A stretch of 64,000 nt of DNA from NCBI GenBank assembly GCA_013396755.1, contig VWZF01001682.1, forward strand, positions 1,967,883-2,031,882, in the 5' to 3' direction. The DNA comes from Sclerurus mexicanus. Taxonomy: Eukaryota > Chordata > Aves > Passeriformes > Furnariidae. The position numbers and the translations under genes are program-made. The stretch's first letter is position 1. Every line of letters starts with the position of its first letter. The notes below the pieces were generated by a model. It was not told where the DNA came from and searched no databases. It saw only the letters and a program-made list of their open reading frames with translations. This document shows, piece by piece, positions 36,201 through 49,854 of this stretch.

Positions 36201-38221
36201 TGTTCTTTCTTATTAAGAGTCCCATTAGAGAGTCTGGTTAATGTTCATCACTCTGAAACTCTGTGATTCCTTTTGTCTGTGAGAGATGGTAGTGGGAGGA
36301 AAAGATTTTATAAATGCACTTTGATTATCATTAATGTAAATTTGAGGGTCTCTTCCATTTGGATTTTTTTCACAACCATTTTTGTTAATCCTTAATAAGT
36401 CTGTACTTGTGCACTTTTGAGGATAAGAGAGGAATGTGGACTGTCTGTGAGTAAATTAATTTCATCAGAACTCGTCTCTTTGGTACCAGCTCATTCTGTC
36501 TTCTAATTCCACAGTACTGTACAAAGGTAGAATTACAGTTTTCCCACTGGTACTGTTAAATTGCTTCATTACAGGCTCCTTTCAACATTTTAACAGCTCA
36601 AAAATTGGTTTCTTTCATTTATTATCCCACGCTCTGCATAAACTGACTTCCCATTTGCTTTTGACCATTTTAGCTTTATGTATTTGGTTTTTATTTCATT
36701 TTTTTCCAGTTCTTTTGGGCATCTCTGTTCACTATCATGCTTATTTGAAGTATATGCAAATTTTACTTGGCAACTTGGTTCACAAAGGCTTAATATGCAT
36801 ATAGGCTTTAAGCACAATGTAGCAAGAACTTGAAACCCTCATTCTAAAATCTCAAATATCTGTGATACAAATCCAATAGCTCTGACTGAGCATTTAATTA
36901 TTACATTAAGTAAGCAGCCTACTCAGAATCAGTAAAACTTGTGGCTTAATTGCAGGTGAGAAAAGGTTAAAGGATCATTGATTTATTCTTAAGATGGGAG
37001 AAAATAGCAAAGGAAAAAGAGTACAAAAACTTTCTATATTTTACACTGTGGTCTGTAACTCTTCTTGACTCACAGGTGATTAATTGTGAAAACAGATGGA
37101 ATAGAAAACACAATGATCAATATAAACATTAGTATCTATCCCTTTGTTTTCTAAAATAATTTTAGTATTTGTATTTCAAATAATTGCATTCATTTTTATT
37201 GTATTATTTAGGTCTTGGGTATTTTAATTATTAAAATAAAGTGAAAGTACTAAGAAAATAGTTAATATAGTAGAGATTCACTATAGAATACATCTTTGTA
37301 ACAGATAGTTGCAAAATTTGTGAAGTGAATGCTGTCATAAATAAAGTACATGCTGTGAGTATCACTGATCTAAGAGCACAACAGTTTTCAGTTGACTTTC
37401 TTAGTAAAGCCTGGATGAAATTAGTAGTATTAACACTACAGCTTCTGAAAGCAGAATGCACTAAAGGATAACTCATCAGGCCCCAGTAAGGCTGTCGCAG
37501 GGGTCTGAGTCCCCAGCAGAAGTCTGGCAATGTGGCAGAGGAGTGGGTTATCCTTTCAAAGTCCTTGCCTCCTAGTGAACTGGTATTAATTCTTCTGGAG
37601 GAAGCAGAGCAAACTTTTCTGTTTGCACCTTCTAATTAACAGGTGAATGTGGATTTGTTATGGATGTATGGGTGGGAAGGTTCGTTACTCTTCCCAGTAT
37701 GTCTTCTGGAATTTCTGACAGCAGTTTACATACTGCAAAAGCAGTTGCTGAAGTCTTTAATTTAAATGGTGATTCAAGTAAACTAGCAGAGTGAAGGCAA
37801 CTTGAGAAAAATTTCCCATGTTTTCTCCATCTGAGAGTTTGTCACTGTTCACAAGAGTGAAAAAGCGTCAAGAGCTTTAGATTGCACTTTGCCTTGAGAA
37901 TGTCTGTTTGCGCAAATATAAATGTCCTCTCACTGTTAATCCAGTTTTTTCCCCACTGTATTAAATTTTTACAAATACAGAACTATTTATTGAGATGTTT
38001 TATCATTTGATTGCCTGTACTGTTTTAACAGGAACTAGCTTTGACTAAGGATCATATCCTATCATATTTTAAAATCCATATGCAGACATATACATATGTA
38101 TAAAACCTATGTTAATTTGAATGTAATTAATCACATTTTTGTCTTGTACAGTAGGCCTCTTCCCAGCAAGTTTAGTAGCAAGCTTTTAACACTCCATTGT
38201 TTTACAACATTCAAAATACAA
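33262..38221. other. AT-rich DNA, no gene found
   Basis: Only short chance frames are present, several on opposite strands over the same bases (for example 35003-35225). No transposon was recognised. A CTCF-like motif at 34333 is listed separately. Confidence 0.5.
34333..34348 (+). promoter_or_regulatory. Candidate CTCF binding motif
   Basis: CCACGAGGTGGTGCTC fits the CTCF core (CCASYAGRKGGCRS) at all but two positions and sits in a short CpG-bearing patch inside very AT-rich DNA. CTCF binds such cores to form insulators and loop anchors. This is a motif match only. The two mismatches include a T where the core prefers C. Confidence 0.35.
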
Positions 38222-38247
38222 AAATAAATAAATAAATAAATAAATAA
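38222..38247. repeat. (AAAT)n microsatellite
   Basis: About six AAAT units in tandem, nearly perfect. A simple repeat likely to vary in length. Confidence 0.95.
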
Positions 38248-40689
38248 TTCTCCAGTTCAAATGTGAGGCCCTTGTAAGAACAAGCCTCTTGACTTGGGAG
38301 GCTGAAGCTTCCTTGGCTTCAGATGAAGAGTGACCTATTCACATGCTGAGCCCGGCTTTGTTCCTGACACTGCATGGAAAAAACCCAAGTCTTGGGGGCT
38401 GATCATGGAAGCTCCATACCTAACCTGTGTGTACACTGACAGTTGATTTGAAAGGGCACACTTCTTCAAGAGTGGTTCAACGATGCTGTTAATTCCTTTC
38501 TCAAATACTGTAAACCCTGTAGAGCTTTAAAAACTAGATTAGTTTAAGTTGTTTACCAAACAGTAGACTGTGTTCCTCAATGTTTCTGACCCAAATATGT
38601 CATGATAGCAAATATATCAACTAAAGACATAACAAATCACAATCATTAACGGGTGTGCAAAGCTCAAATAATTTTTCCCTTTTAACAATTTAAAGACATC
38701 TCTACTTTAGTATGAGAAATAAACTAGCTGAAACTGCTGGTTGTCATATTGACAGATTGATCATTACATTGTTGTAATTTTTAATTTGTAGATTAACAAT
38801 TTTTTTCAGACAAAAGTTGTGTCTCATTTTAAATTTACCTTTTATTTTCATGTTTTCTCTCTGCTTAGTCACTCTGCCATGTCCCTCAGAAATCACACAA
38901 AATTATAGTCTCCCAGATGCTTCTATGAAAGCCACCACTGAATCAGGCCTTTTTATGAAAAGTCATGTAGCTCTCCTACATTCCCCCTTCTCTTTTACAC
39001 AGTTTCATTTTAGTCATGGGTTATCACTACAAAAATCTCCTTGCTAAAGCCATCACTCACATGAGACTCAATTATGTGATGCAAACTATGTAAACATTAT
39101 GAAAACTAAATTTAATGATGAGTCACTGGCCTTAGGGCTCAAAAAATCCTGCATTCACTTTCATCCATCTGCAAAAGTAATTTTGAAAGCAAACCTAAAA
39201 TTTTAAATATGTGGAAGGCCAGTATCCCCAGATGCATCTGTTAGCCTCTGTTGTTCATGTGTTTGTTTAATTTCTGTCTTAAATCTTCTTCAGTTTCTTT
39301 GACATTTATTAGAATTTTTAGACACTGAAACAGGGCAAATGTTATTGTTCTACACTGTATCGTACATGGGAGAAATGTGCAGCTATTTTTATCATGTTCG
39401 TTATTATTTCCTAAATGATAAAATGGAATATGCTGTTTACCTCAGGAAACCCTACATGAGGCTGTGCATGCTGAGTCAGCTGAAACCCATATTTTGTGCC
39501 TAAATAATCACTTAAAAAAAAAATCTTTGCATTCTTTCTAGAGAAGCATAATTATATTCCTTTTGGAAGGGAGATTAGAAATGCTAATTCTTTAAGTAGG
39601 TAGTCATTATTTTATCATTTAGTATTAGCTATAATAATGTTTGTCATGATGAACTAATGTGGTATTAATATGGATTTCATATGTACTCTCTTAGGAATGT
39701 AATTGCAATTTACCATTTTATTAATGTTCAGTCATTTTGAAGTGTTGCTGAATTAACAGATCACTACACAATTATTTTATATCAGTGACAACTTTTGCTT
39801 ATGAAAACCTTAGACCACTAATTAAACTGGGGGGGGAGGGGAACCAAGGGATTGCAAGCATTTAAACAAAAACAGAAAATTTTTTCTAATACTTGGAAAA
39901 AAAAAACATGGCTGATTTTCTAGCTCTTTTGCTGGGATGAAGAGGCAGATGCTTTGCAAAGAACAGCTGGACTTACAATGCTCATTAGCTGGAGAAGAAT
40001 CTAGCAGACTCTGGAGGCAGCTGTAGTCAGGAAGGAACGACTGAAATGAAGAGCAGCTAGAGTGCATGAGAAATACAAACCTTGTTTCTTTATGTCGCTG
40101 CAGGGAACCCACTATCCTTTCTATTGTCAATAGACATATTGAAATGTCAAGGTTTCAAGGCATGGATGAAAGATTGTTTCCTTATGAAAGAAACTCTTCC
40201 TCCTTTTAAACATTAAGTTTTATTGCTATTTTGTGATTAAGACATGGTGATGGTACTTGTGAGGTGTTCCTTCAGTTTCATTAAAAAGGCTTTCTGTAGT
40301 ACAAGTTAAATTTACTTCTTTCCAATTTGATGAACAGTAGGAAAAAAGCTGGATTTATTTTTTACTTTTTTTCTCCCCTGGTATTCTCATAATCTGTTTA
40401 GAGATTACATACTTTAATAATGCTCAAGCTATATTGTCATGAGAGCACAATGCCCAGGACTTCTGGCATAGCAGTCAAGGAGATGACAGCACAAGATTTG
40501 TGAGTTAGACATTTATTTACTTGATTGGAATAAAAATTAGTAGTTTGGGTTTTTTTGTTTGTTTTGGTTCAATTTGAAAAGTGACGTTCCTCCTACATAA
40601 TTGAGAACCCTTCCAGAAATTCCATTCTATCTTTTGTGTAGACATAAAATAAAATTAATATTATTCGGTAAATCTCTGAGTGCAACTGG
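38248..40689. other. AT-rich DNA, no gene found
   Basis: No gene seen. It holds a G-rich run (39829-39841, eight G then A then four G). A short hairpin lies at about 38301-38321, with arms CTGAAGC and GCTTCAG. Confidence 0.5.
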
Positions 40690-40792
40690 TTTTTTGTTTT
40701 GTTTTGTTTTGTTTTTTGTTTTGTTTTTTTTTGTTTTTTTTGTTTTGGTTTTTTTTTGTTTTATGTTTTCTTTTTGTTGTTGTTGTTGTTGT
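40690..40792. repeat. T-rich (TTTTG)n tract ending in (GTT)n
   Basis: About 100 bases of T runs separated by single G, ending in GTTGTTGTTGTTGTTGTTG. A frame of 65 codons through it encodes mostly Phe and Val and is an artefact of the repeat. Confidence 0.93.
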
Positions 40793-41551
40793 CAATAAAT
40801 AAAGCCCAGTAGGAACAGCTCCAATCTCCATTGAGCTATAAACAATTTTGTGCTAGAAGTATTTCAAAGTTACTTTTGACATAATGGATTCTATGTTCAT
40901 ATTCCTCTCCTTCATTTTGTCACTTGTTTGTTGACCAGACAATATTCGTAGTCAACACTTAGCACAGATTTGAAAATACTCATTCCAATAACTGACAGAA
41001 GTATTTAAAATTAAATTTTCTCCCTCAGAAGCTTAGCAAGATACTAATAACAATTACTATGTATTAAGTTTTTTCTGGATCATATTAGGTTGTGTTCTGC
41101 AATGGTACATGTAAAGTAACTTGGTGTGAATAGCAAACTTAAAAAACCTAGGTAAGTGCCCCTGCAAGCACGTGAAATCTCAGTGTTATTTTCTTTGCCA
41201 AAATACTGTTCAGAATCAAATTCCTTTAAATATTTGTGAATAAATTTTTAGACACCTTATGTAGAGACAAAACTACATTGTGAACCAAGATTTATAGTCT
41301 CTCTTTGTTTTAGCAAAACAGCTGATTTTGAACTACAGTACTTTGAGTTCAAATGTTTTAAAAGAAAACATTGTAATAACATTTGTTTCTGTTTACACAG
41401 ATTTTGGTTGTATCCAATCTAGAAAGCTCCTGCTGCAAAATTATTAAAGGGATGACAACTCTGTACTATGAAACTTTGTCAACATCTGTTATTTTGTTTC
41501 AAAATGTAGTTGCTTACTCATTAATGCCTGCCAGTTTGGTGTGGAGGTTTT
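40793..41551. other. AT-rich DNA, no gene found
   Basis: No feature recognised up to the G run that precedes the assembly gap. Confidence 0.5.
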
Positions 41552-41596
41552 GGGGGGGGGGGGNNNNNNNNNNNNNNNNNNNNNNNNNNNNNNNNN
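41552..41596. other. Run of 12 G followed by a 33-base assembly gap
   Basis: Bases 41552-41563 are all G and 41564-41596 are N. The reads evidently stopped in a G-rich tract, and the other side resumes at GTGTTTG and a T run. Gap length may be an estimate. A 94-codon frame spanning the gap is not meaningful. Confidence 0.97.
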
Positions 41597-42670
41597 GTGT
41601 TTGTTTTTTTTTTCATTTGTTTGTTTTTAAAAGCAAACAATTGAATGCAGCAGTAATTGCCATGTGATTTTATTCTAAAGGCTACCAGTAATAAGATTTT
41701 GAACTAATAATTTATACCACTGAAAAGGAGAAAGGATTATAAGGGAGCTCATAATTAGCTGTAGTTCATAATGTCAAATCCTACTGTGTCTGGACTTTAG
41801 CTAAATGCAGCACAGTAGTATATGATACATTTACTCCAGTGAGGCACATTGATACTGTATCCTATTGGCAAAATGAGAAATATAAACTAGCTGCAACAAG
41901 GAAAAGTAACCAGTTTCCCTTGTATAAGCATTGAAAAGTTAACAATGAATTTGACGTGTCAAACCTGTTTCAAGTGGCTAGCAAAATGTTAGTGAATATT
42001 TTTACTGTTTTCTTCTTAATTATGTGTTTAGCTTAAAAAAAAAAATCAATAAAGCCACAAAGCTAATTAACTTCAGGCTTATGACACATTGGCAAATATT
42101 TTAGAATGTTGTTTGCATTCCAGTGGAAACTTGATTTTAGAGTCTCTGTAAAATAATCTCCTAATATTTTATTAAACAAGTTAGGTTTTCATTTGTGACT
42201 TTTTCCAGACTCAATTTCAATGGAAACATCTGGCTCTTTTCCAATAATCAATATAATCTCTTGAGTTCAGTTTCAAACATCAGCGGCAGAGAGTAACAAT
42301 TAGAGGTTAGTAGACTTGATAGATTTTATAAGAAGCAATTATGTCATTAACAAATTATCAAGTTATCAAGCTGTCTTATACAGATAATACAGAAAAAGCT
42401 GAAAGCTGCTGATTGCACAGAAAAAGAGATGTGTCTATGATAGGAAGAACATGTTATTAATTAAAGTGAGCTATACGGAATTAACCTTTAGAGCTTTGGT
42501 GATGCTAGGAGTCAAACACTGGGTTTAATAATGAATTTTAAAAGCAAGATATAGAGATCATATTGTTTTACCTACACAAGAGTTTACGTGGACTACATGA
42601 ACCTAAATATGGCATTTATATATTGAAAACCTCTGGATTGCTCTTGTCTGACAGTTATTATTATAGAAAC
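41597..42670. other. AT-rich DNA, no gene found
   Basis: Only short T and A runs and no recognised feature. Confidence 0.5.
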
Positions 42671-42896
42671 TGATGTACAGGAAATTCCACCTGAACATGA
42701 GGAAGAACTTTACTGTGCGGGTGACCATGCACTAGAACAGATTGTCCAGAGATGTTGTGGAGTCTCCCTCACTGGAGTTATTCAAAAACCATCTGGATGC
42801 AATTTTGTGCAATGTGGTCCAGGATGACCGTGCTTGAGCAGGAAGGTTGGACCACATGACCCACTGTGGTCTCTTCCCATTCTGTGATTCTGTCAT
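42671..42896 (+). mobile_element. CR1 LINE 3' end
   Basis: Plus-strand text GGAAATTCCACCTGAACATG, GAGGAAGAACTTTACTGTG, AGATGTTGTGGAGTCTCC and GGAAGGTTGGACCACATGAC follows the avian CR1 3' region in order. It finishes with the tail TTCTGTGATTCTGTCATT. The copy is 5'-truncated to about 225 bp and moderately diverged. Confidence 0.92.
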
Positions 42897-45800
42897 TATT
42901 CTTCACAATCAGGTACCTTCTGTGCAGTTGCAGATTCTGAGCTGTAAGCTGCTTATCTTTGTTGCAAAAAAAGAGTGTTCACACTCTGTGCTGGGATTTT
43001 GTGTGGCTGATGGATCATGAGATGTCTTAGGGCTTTTCATTCATGATGGTATAGTGACTTTTGAATGACTTGGGACATCTGGTTGTCTTGGGGAAGAAGT
43101 GTCACCCACTGGCACATTTTGACTGAGATTTTAGTAGGTTGGTTCATGTTCTGTTTCTCAGTCATATATCTGTCCCTTACCACATGAAAACCTGGCTATG
43201 GGGCTCTCCAAGGAGATAGAATCTAGATATAAGCTTTTCAGTTACAGCAAGGATTTGAATTTTCTCTTCCACTTTGAGTAATGCTCTAGCTGCTATTCTA
43301 AAGGTCAGCACCTCACTAGAAATACCCCCTTTGTAAATGAGGAAAATAAGCCCTGTTCAGTTCTTTAAAAGAGGATAGTAGAGGTATGCTAGCATTTGAG
43401 AGATTAGTTCCCAAGTGGTCTCCCTAAATATGTCTCCCTAAAATCCTGAAAAACACCATTAAGATGTGAGAGTCACAGATGGTCTCAATCCCCAAAACTA
43501 TCCTCTGGGCTATCCTCGGTGACTCTTCTTCTAGTAGCTTTTTTCATCTTTACTCTGCATGCTGTTCTCTTGTGTTCTGTCCAAAAGCCTCCAGCCTTCC
43601 TACTTGCAAGTGAACAGAAGTACCTTTTTTAAACTTTTGGATTACACCCCTAGTGGTAGTGTTGGATCTCTTTCCTAATGTAGTTATTAAATGTTGAGAA
43701 GTTTTTTTTAAAGATAGAGAAAAAAATGGAATCATTGCTGTATTTACTTTGCTAGAAATAAGCTAGAAGAGCCAAGCTTACTTTTCATCATTAATTTCTG
43801 CCTTCTCCCACGTTTTAATTTTTTTTTTTTTAAAGCCACAAACAGAACTTCCTGTCTCATTTTATGCTTGAAATGATATTGAGATGTTGATTTAGATGCA
43901 GGGAAATCTCCATGTTCCTGTTTCAACAGGAAATTTTAATGTTTGATTTTTCCAACTAGTTTGCTTTCTTTTCAAAAATGTATAAAATTCTGTGGCCTAT
44001 TTTTAACCAGCAGATTAGTTATGCTACCAATAAATTAACAGAGAAAGCACTACTGCTTTGATCCAGGCTGAAAATTCTCTTTTCCTTCACCTTCTAGGGT
44101 GTAAAGTGAAAAGGTATGCAAAATCATCTAAGACGTGTGCAAAAAATTGGGGAAAAAACCCTGAAAAACTCACCTATTCTTCATACAATGCAAGAGATAT
44201 GATGCAATATCAGATGCATGAGATCCATTTCCAAATACTTACCCATTACTTTAAAGTGTGCATAGGACTAGTGTGGGTCCTAATAACTCTCTACAGCCAA
44301 ACCAAAACAGAAAAAAAGTAGAAATTGTTTTACTGTGTGAAGGAAAATTCAGAGAAGAACTTAAAAACATAGAAGTGCAACATAAAGATAATTTTAACAT
44401 GACTGTTTTGGAGTAAGATATCTTGGTTTGACTAAGCAGAATTGACTAAAACTGTGTATTTGCCCTACAAATTCATGCACTTTAATGAGCATGGTAGGTT
44501 CTTCAGTCTCTATCAACAGTAAAGATTGGTTTCAGATACAGTACAGAAAAATCAATCATGCTGTCTTAAGCTATGTAGTTGAATGTACATGTAACTGTAA
44601 AGATAAAGGGAGAAGGAAATGACACAGATGTCATCTATACCATGAGATATTCCAGTTCCTAGCCCAGGACTGTACACAAAGGAGGGGAAGGAAAATAGGG
44701 AATTCCATTTTAGGTATAAAAGGAATAGGATGTTAAAAATATCTGGTCTAAATGACTAACACTGTTTAAGCAACTGACTCAGGAAAGTTGTCTTTAAGAA
44801 TTTTGTGAGCTATGTCAAATGTTAGGTAAATTACAGGGGCAAGTAGAGAATGGCTGAGCTGCTGATTCTTACAGCTAAGTGTAACTTGAAAAAAATATTC
44901 ACTTGCTCATTTTTATGCTTTTGAAACTTTGTTTCATTATCAAAGGTCATGTCATCTGTGGATGTAACAGAATAATTCATTATATAACTGTTTCTGTGGA
45001 TTTGGCAATACTTACAATTCAGGTTCAGAACAGTTGAAGCAGATTGCTGAGATTTGAAAGACTAAAGATGCTTCTCTACTGAACTTCATTGCTCTTAATT
45101 CTAAGATCTGGTAATACAACTCACTAAAGCTGGGAGAAATGGCCTAAATGAGACTATTACAGGGATAATTCTTCAGTGCACTCAAGAACACTGTAATTCT
45201 TGTCCAGAGCCCAGATTCCTTATAAGCAAACACTACTTTGCAGTTTGATATTTCTGTCTTTCTGATTTCTAATTCTACTAATTTCCATAGCACTAGATGT
45301 AAGACCTTCTGGATGTTTTTACTAATCACTGCATTTTTTTTTATTTTTATTTTTACTTGCTTGTTTGTTCCTTACTTTTAGAAATGTTATTCTTACTTCT
45401 AATCTTAATACATTAGAACTACTAAAAACAATAAACTATTATTTCCAATAATAGTTAAAAAACCTTCTTTAGGTATTGTAAATGATTCATTCAATCCAAA
45501 TATATGTTACAGCTAATGTGCAGTCAAATTACGAGTATGTATCTAACTTTGAAGAGTATTAAGGCTACTTAATCTTTGAGTGACATAAATATGGACCCAA
45601 TTAGCACAGTTTTCAGCCAGTTCATAATTCAAAAAATGTGATCATTCAGCTGGAATCATATTTGACAGAAACTCCATAGTCATGAAGGTAAAAGCTTGCA
45701 AGATCACCCAGTAGGATGGAGAAGCTGTCATTCTCTCATCAGTGCTGTTGAATACTAATGTCAAGGTCAGAAGAGTGTAATTTTAGGCTGCCAAAATATT

Positions 45801-46224
45801 GTTGAATTTGATCTGCTAGCAATGTTTAAAAAGAAAGTAACAATATAAAAATTTATATAAACTTTGATACAATAGCTGCAAAGTTTCAGGTGCTCCCTCT
45901 CTGCAAATGTTCTGAGTTATTTACTGCTTTGATTTTTTGCTTTAAGTATCATCCTCCTTGTCTAACAAACGTTACAACTCATGTATTTTACAAATTCTGC
46001 ATGTTATTTTAAATGCTGATGTGGGTGACTTTGTGTTCAAAATATATTGCAATTAGAGCAAAGATTTTGATGTGAAAATATCTGAATGCTTATTTTAGTC
46101 ATAAAAAATTGTCATAAATAATAAAATTATAGATTTGTCTTTACTCACACTTTTCATTTACATAGCATGATCGTGCTAAATGGGGACTCTTACTGCTGAC
46201 TCCATCTAACTAATAAGCACATAT
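42897..46224. other. AT-rich DNA, no gene found
   Basis: No gene or additional element recognised. Open frames are below 90 codons and lack domains. Confidence 0.5.
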
Positions 46225-46548
46225 AGACAAGATGGACCCTGGCTGTTCTCAGAGCATCTTCTGAATCATAAAAGAATGAGAGGCAATGACCACAGCTTTC
46301 AACAAGACACATTTCTACTAAAAATTAGAAGAAATCAGTTTTACAGTGAGGACGGTTAAGGATTGCAACAGGCTGACCAGAGATACTGTGAAGGTTTTAT
46401 CCTTGGGGATACTCAGAACCCAGTTTGGTGTTTGGTCACAAGGTGTCCTGAGGAACCATACCTAAGCTGCCTCTGCTCTCTGTAGGCAGGTTCAGCTAGG
46501 TCACCTCCAGACTTCCCTTCTTCCTTCCAGCCTCTAGTATTGCATGAC
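46225..46548 (+). mobile_element. CR1 LINE fragment, diverged
   Basis: The order of GATGGACC...CTGTTCTCAGAG, AATGAGAGGCAATGACCACA, TTTACAGTGAGGACGGTTA and GGCTGACCAGAGATACTGTG, with an end in CACCTCCAGACTTCCCTTC, follows the avian CR1 3' region on the plus strand. Divergence is clearly greater than in the 42.7 kb copy, and the 3' tail repeat is not clean. Confidence 0.75.
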
Positions 46549-49500
46549 TTTCTCATTTGCATTTTGATAAAAGAGTTGTTTATGTAATTTATGTAAGATT
46601 TTTAAAGAGTATCATTTTGAAAGTCTGTGGAGGCTTTTGTAATCCTTAGGTTATAAAAGACATTCAGGGACTTGAAAGTCACCCCTTTTGCAAAAGACTA
46701 AATCTCTTCCACGTCGCCCTTCAGGAAGCTGAGCTTTAATTCTCAAGTTGGCTCTTCTTTCTTCCTCCTACCTACTGCTACTTTTTAGTAATGGCTTCAC
46801 TTCCTCCTCTATCCAAATAGTTCCAAAGGAATGAGTTACATCTATAAAATGATACTGTTTTAGTACCTTCATAACATAACTTTGGGTGCTGAACTTTTTT
46901 AACACAGAAGTTCTAGAATAACAAAATTAAGCAATATCAAATAGATTCCTTTTTTTTTTTTTGGTTCGGTTTTGGGGTTATATTTAAGGGCTTTTTGGCT
47001 TTGATTGATTTTATATTACATGAATATGTCAATGAGCACCAGAAAAAAAATATCTCAGTAGGATTGCTTTTCAGATCCAGATACAACTTTGAAAAATGTC
47101 TAAAATGACATGTTTGCAGTAAAATATACATGGCTGGGTGAAGTTTTCTGGTCTTATCTTGCGCCTCAGTAATTTTAAAACAGAAACCAAAGCCTTTGTT
47201 CTGATAAACTAGACATCTTCCTAAAATATATTTATTAAAATGAAATATTCAAAGATTTCAAAGAGCAAGTATACACACAGTAAATGTGTTCTTTTCCTCC
47301 TGTGCATGGTTAACTTTCATTCATATTAATGGGGTTATGAACATTCTTCAAGCCGAGAAGACTATCATTTTTAAAACCTGTCTATTGAATATTTGGTTTC
47401 ATTAAATTTATGTTGTCTTTTCACTACAGTAGGGAAAAATAGGTTTTGGAAGGTAGTGTGGTTTTTTTTGAGTTTAACTCTTTTATAAATATCCCTATCT
47501 CTGAATTCACCAGTGAATAATTTGAGAAATACTTTAGAGCCTTGAGAATGTTTGAGAGAACATAACTCTATGGCATCTTCATAATTGAAGTATTTTCTTA
47601 GTGGTATTCTGAATATTGGATAGGCATCAAGGTAATTGTCAGTGACAGCCACTCTATAAGAAAGACAAATTCTCACATGATTTGTGAGACAGTCTCAAAA
47701 GTATGTGTTTGTAACAGTCAATGCATATGTGATGCTGTTTTCAAATGCAGATAGATATTTTGAGGAGTTGAGGGATAAGCAAACTATGACTCAAAGGACT
47801 TTGTTTTGTTGAAAATGTAATAGAATTGCTACATCCATATACTTTCAATTCACAGTATCTTAATAGGATTCTATAATTACTTTAAATTCCTTATTTTCTC
47901 CAGTAAAGCCCTTCTGTACAAAGAAATTACTTCATAAAAGCCTGGCACCATGCAGTGACCATTTTTTTAGTTCGAGAATCCTAGCTGATCTCAGAAATGG
48001 TGATACTCCAGGCTAAGGAATTTACTATAATAATTTAGAATTGTACCTCATTTGTATGAATTAAATGCTTTCATTCCTAAGGTATTTATTAATAAAATAA
48101 TCTCTGTACTGAATATGAAATAATCAGATCATATACAATCTCTGCAGTGAAAGTTCTGAAATTTTGGCACTCTAGGGATGAAATACTTTCACAGAACACT
48201 TGCTAGCTACCTGCTTATACATTTTTATGGTTTAAAACATGCCCTTGAACTCTATGGTGCATGTCTGAAATTTATGGCATACGTGCATTTCTTTATGCAT
48301 CTAGTTAGGGGTGCACATGTGTGTGTCTAACATTTATATAAATGCACTTAGTTTTCACTGTTCACATACGTTTTCATATATTCAGCTCACCACTCCATTC
48401 CCTTGGGAAAGAAGTATGATGTTGGGTTTTATTCTGGTTTTGGAGATTAGTTTGTATCAAAAAGTTTTCATTAATTTCAGTTTGTTTTCAGTAACTTAAG
48501 CTTGCTGTTATGTCTCTTGAAAATCTGAGGTGGTTAAATATACAGCATGGATGATGCATACCACAACCCTTTGTCACAGCACAACTGGTAGTAGCTGTTT
48601 ATATGTGCAATAAAATTGTGATCAATCTCTGACACTTACTACAGACTTCCTGCTGCTTAGAAATGTGTGCTGTAATAGCATTTGTATGTTTTCTTTTCCC
48701 TTAAGAATTCAGTATGCTGCTTCATAGGAGCAAAGAAAATTAGAAGTAACATCACAGACCCTGTGATAGGAATAAATAAAGTAGCAGTTTGTAAACTCTT
48801 GCAGACAGATCTTTACATATAAATGCAGGAGTATCTATGTATAGGTATAATGTGACTATAACTTCAATAGGGATTATGTTTATATGTTGTGTGTATAAAC
48901 AGTTATCTTGTTTTATACATTACTGTTTCAGTTGTAAGAACCTGACCTTTTTCTCTCCTACCTATAACTAGACCACAAGAGACACCACTTAGTACACTCC
49001 TTGAAGATTAAATTAATATCTTTAAATTTTAGGAGTGTAGTTTGTTTCTTTTCCCTTTAAAGTGTTTGAGTTGGAAGACTAAAATTCATTAATCATTTTG
49101 TGCAAGACAAATTTCTGAATTTTAATAGGACAATAATGGGTAAAAATAACCAGATTGTAATTGATTTTACCTTTTTAGTGTGGCAGACAGTTAATACTTT
49201 TCTGGGATATGTGAACATAAAAATAACTATAGGAAGCATACAACCACTTCAACAATCTAGAAGAACAGGAAAAAGAAAAACAAACAAACAAAAAACCCCT
49301 TACCATATTCTAGTATCAGTACAAATTAAACTACAGAAACCATGTGTAAAGTTCTCCTATCCAATGTAGCATCACATACTCTTTCTGACATTTCACTGAG
49401 ATACTAAGCTTATTATATGCACTATAGAAAAGTCTATAATTCATTAATCAAGCCTTTTAAATAGAATGAATAATTTCTGCTCTTACTAACAGACTGTGTC

Positions 49501-49854
49501 TGAAATTCTGATAAAATTTGAGTTGCTGAAAGCTTCAATATAATTGTAATGGGTAGAGAATTTAGTTATGTGAAATATAAAGTGGGTGTCCAAGAATATC
49601 TAATGAATATATCTGGTTTCATATCCAGTCTGAAATCTGTGCAAGTCCATGGGAAAGAATTGTATCTCATGGTGCAGATGAGGAACAGATACAATGCTAT
49701 ACACAGTACTTTTTCTTACCTTTTCTGTCTCATAATTGCACTTTTTTTCCCCTTTAGTTAACACATCTATCTAGTTATATCTGTTTAAATGCAGAGAGAA
49801 TTTAAAGCATGTGTACAAGATACTTTTCTAAGGAATTATGCCAGTATTTTTTTA
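46549..49854. other. AT-rich DNA, no gene found
   Basis: No gene or recognised element. Open frames up to 101 codons (47371-47676, minus) have no recognised domain. Confidence 0.5.

Noticed and set aside
38222..38247. Regular short repeats that might suggest an array
   Set aside because: The unit is AAAT with no spacers; it is a microsatellite, not a CRISPR array.
40601..40798. Phe/Val-rich 65-codon frame that could be taken for a membrane protein
   Set aside because: It is the translation of a (TTTTG)n tract.
41383..41667. Plus-strand 94-codon frame
   Set aside because: It crosses the run of N, so its frame and length are not known.
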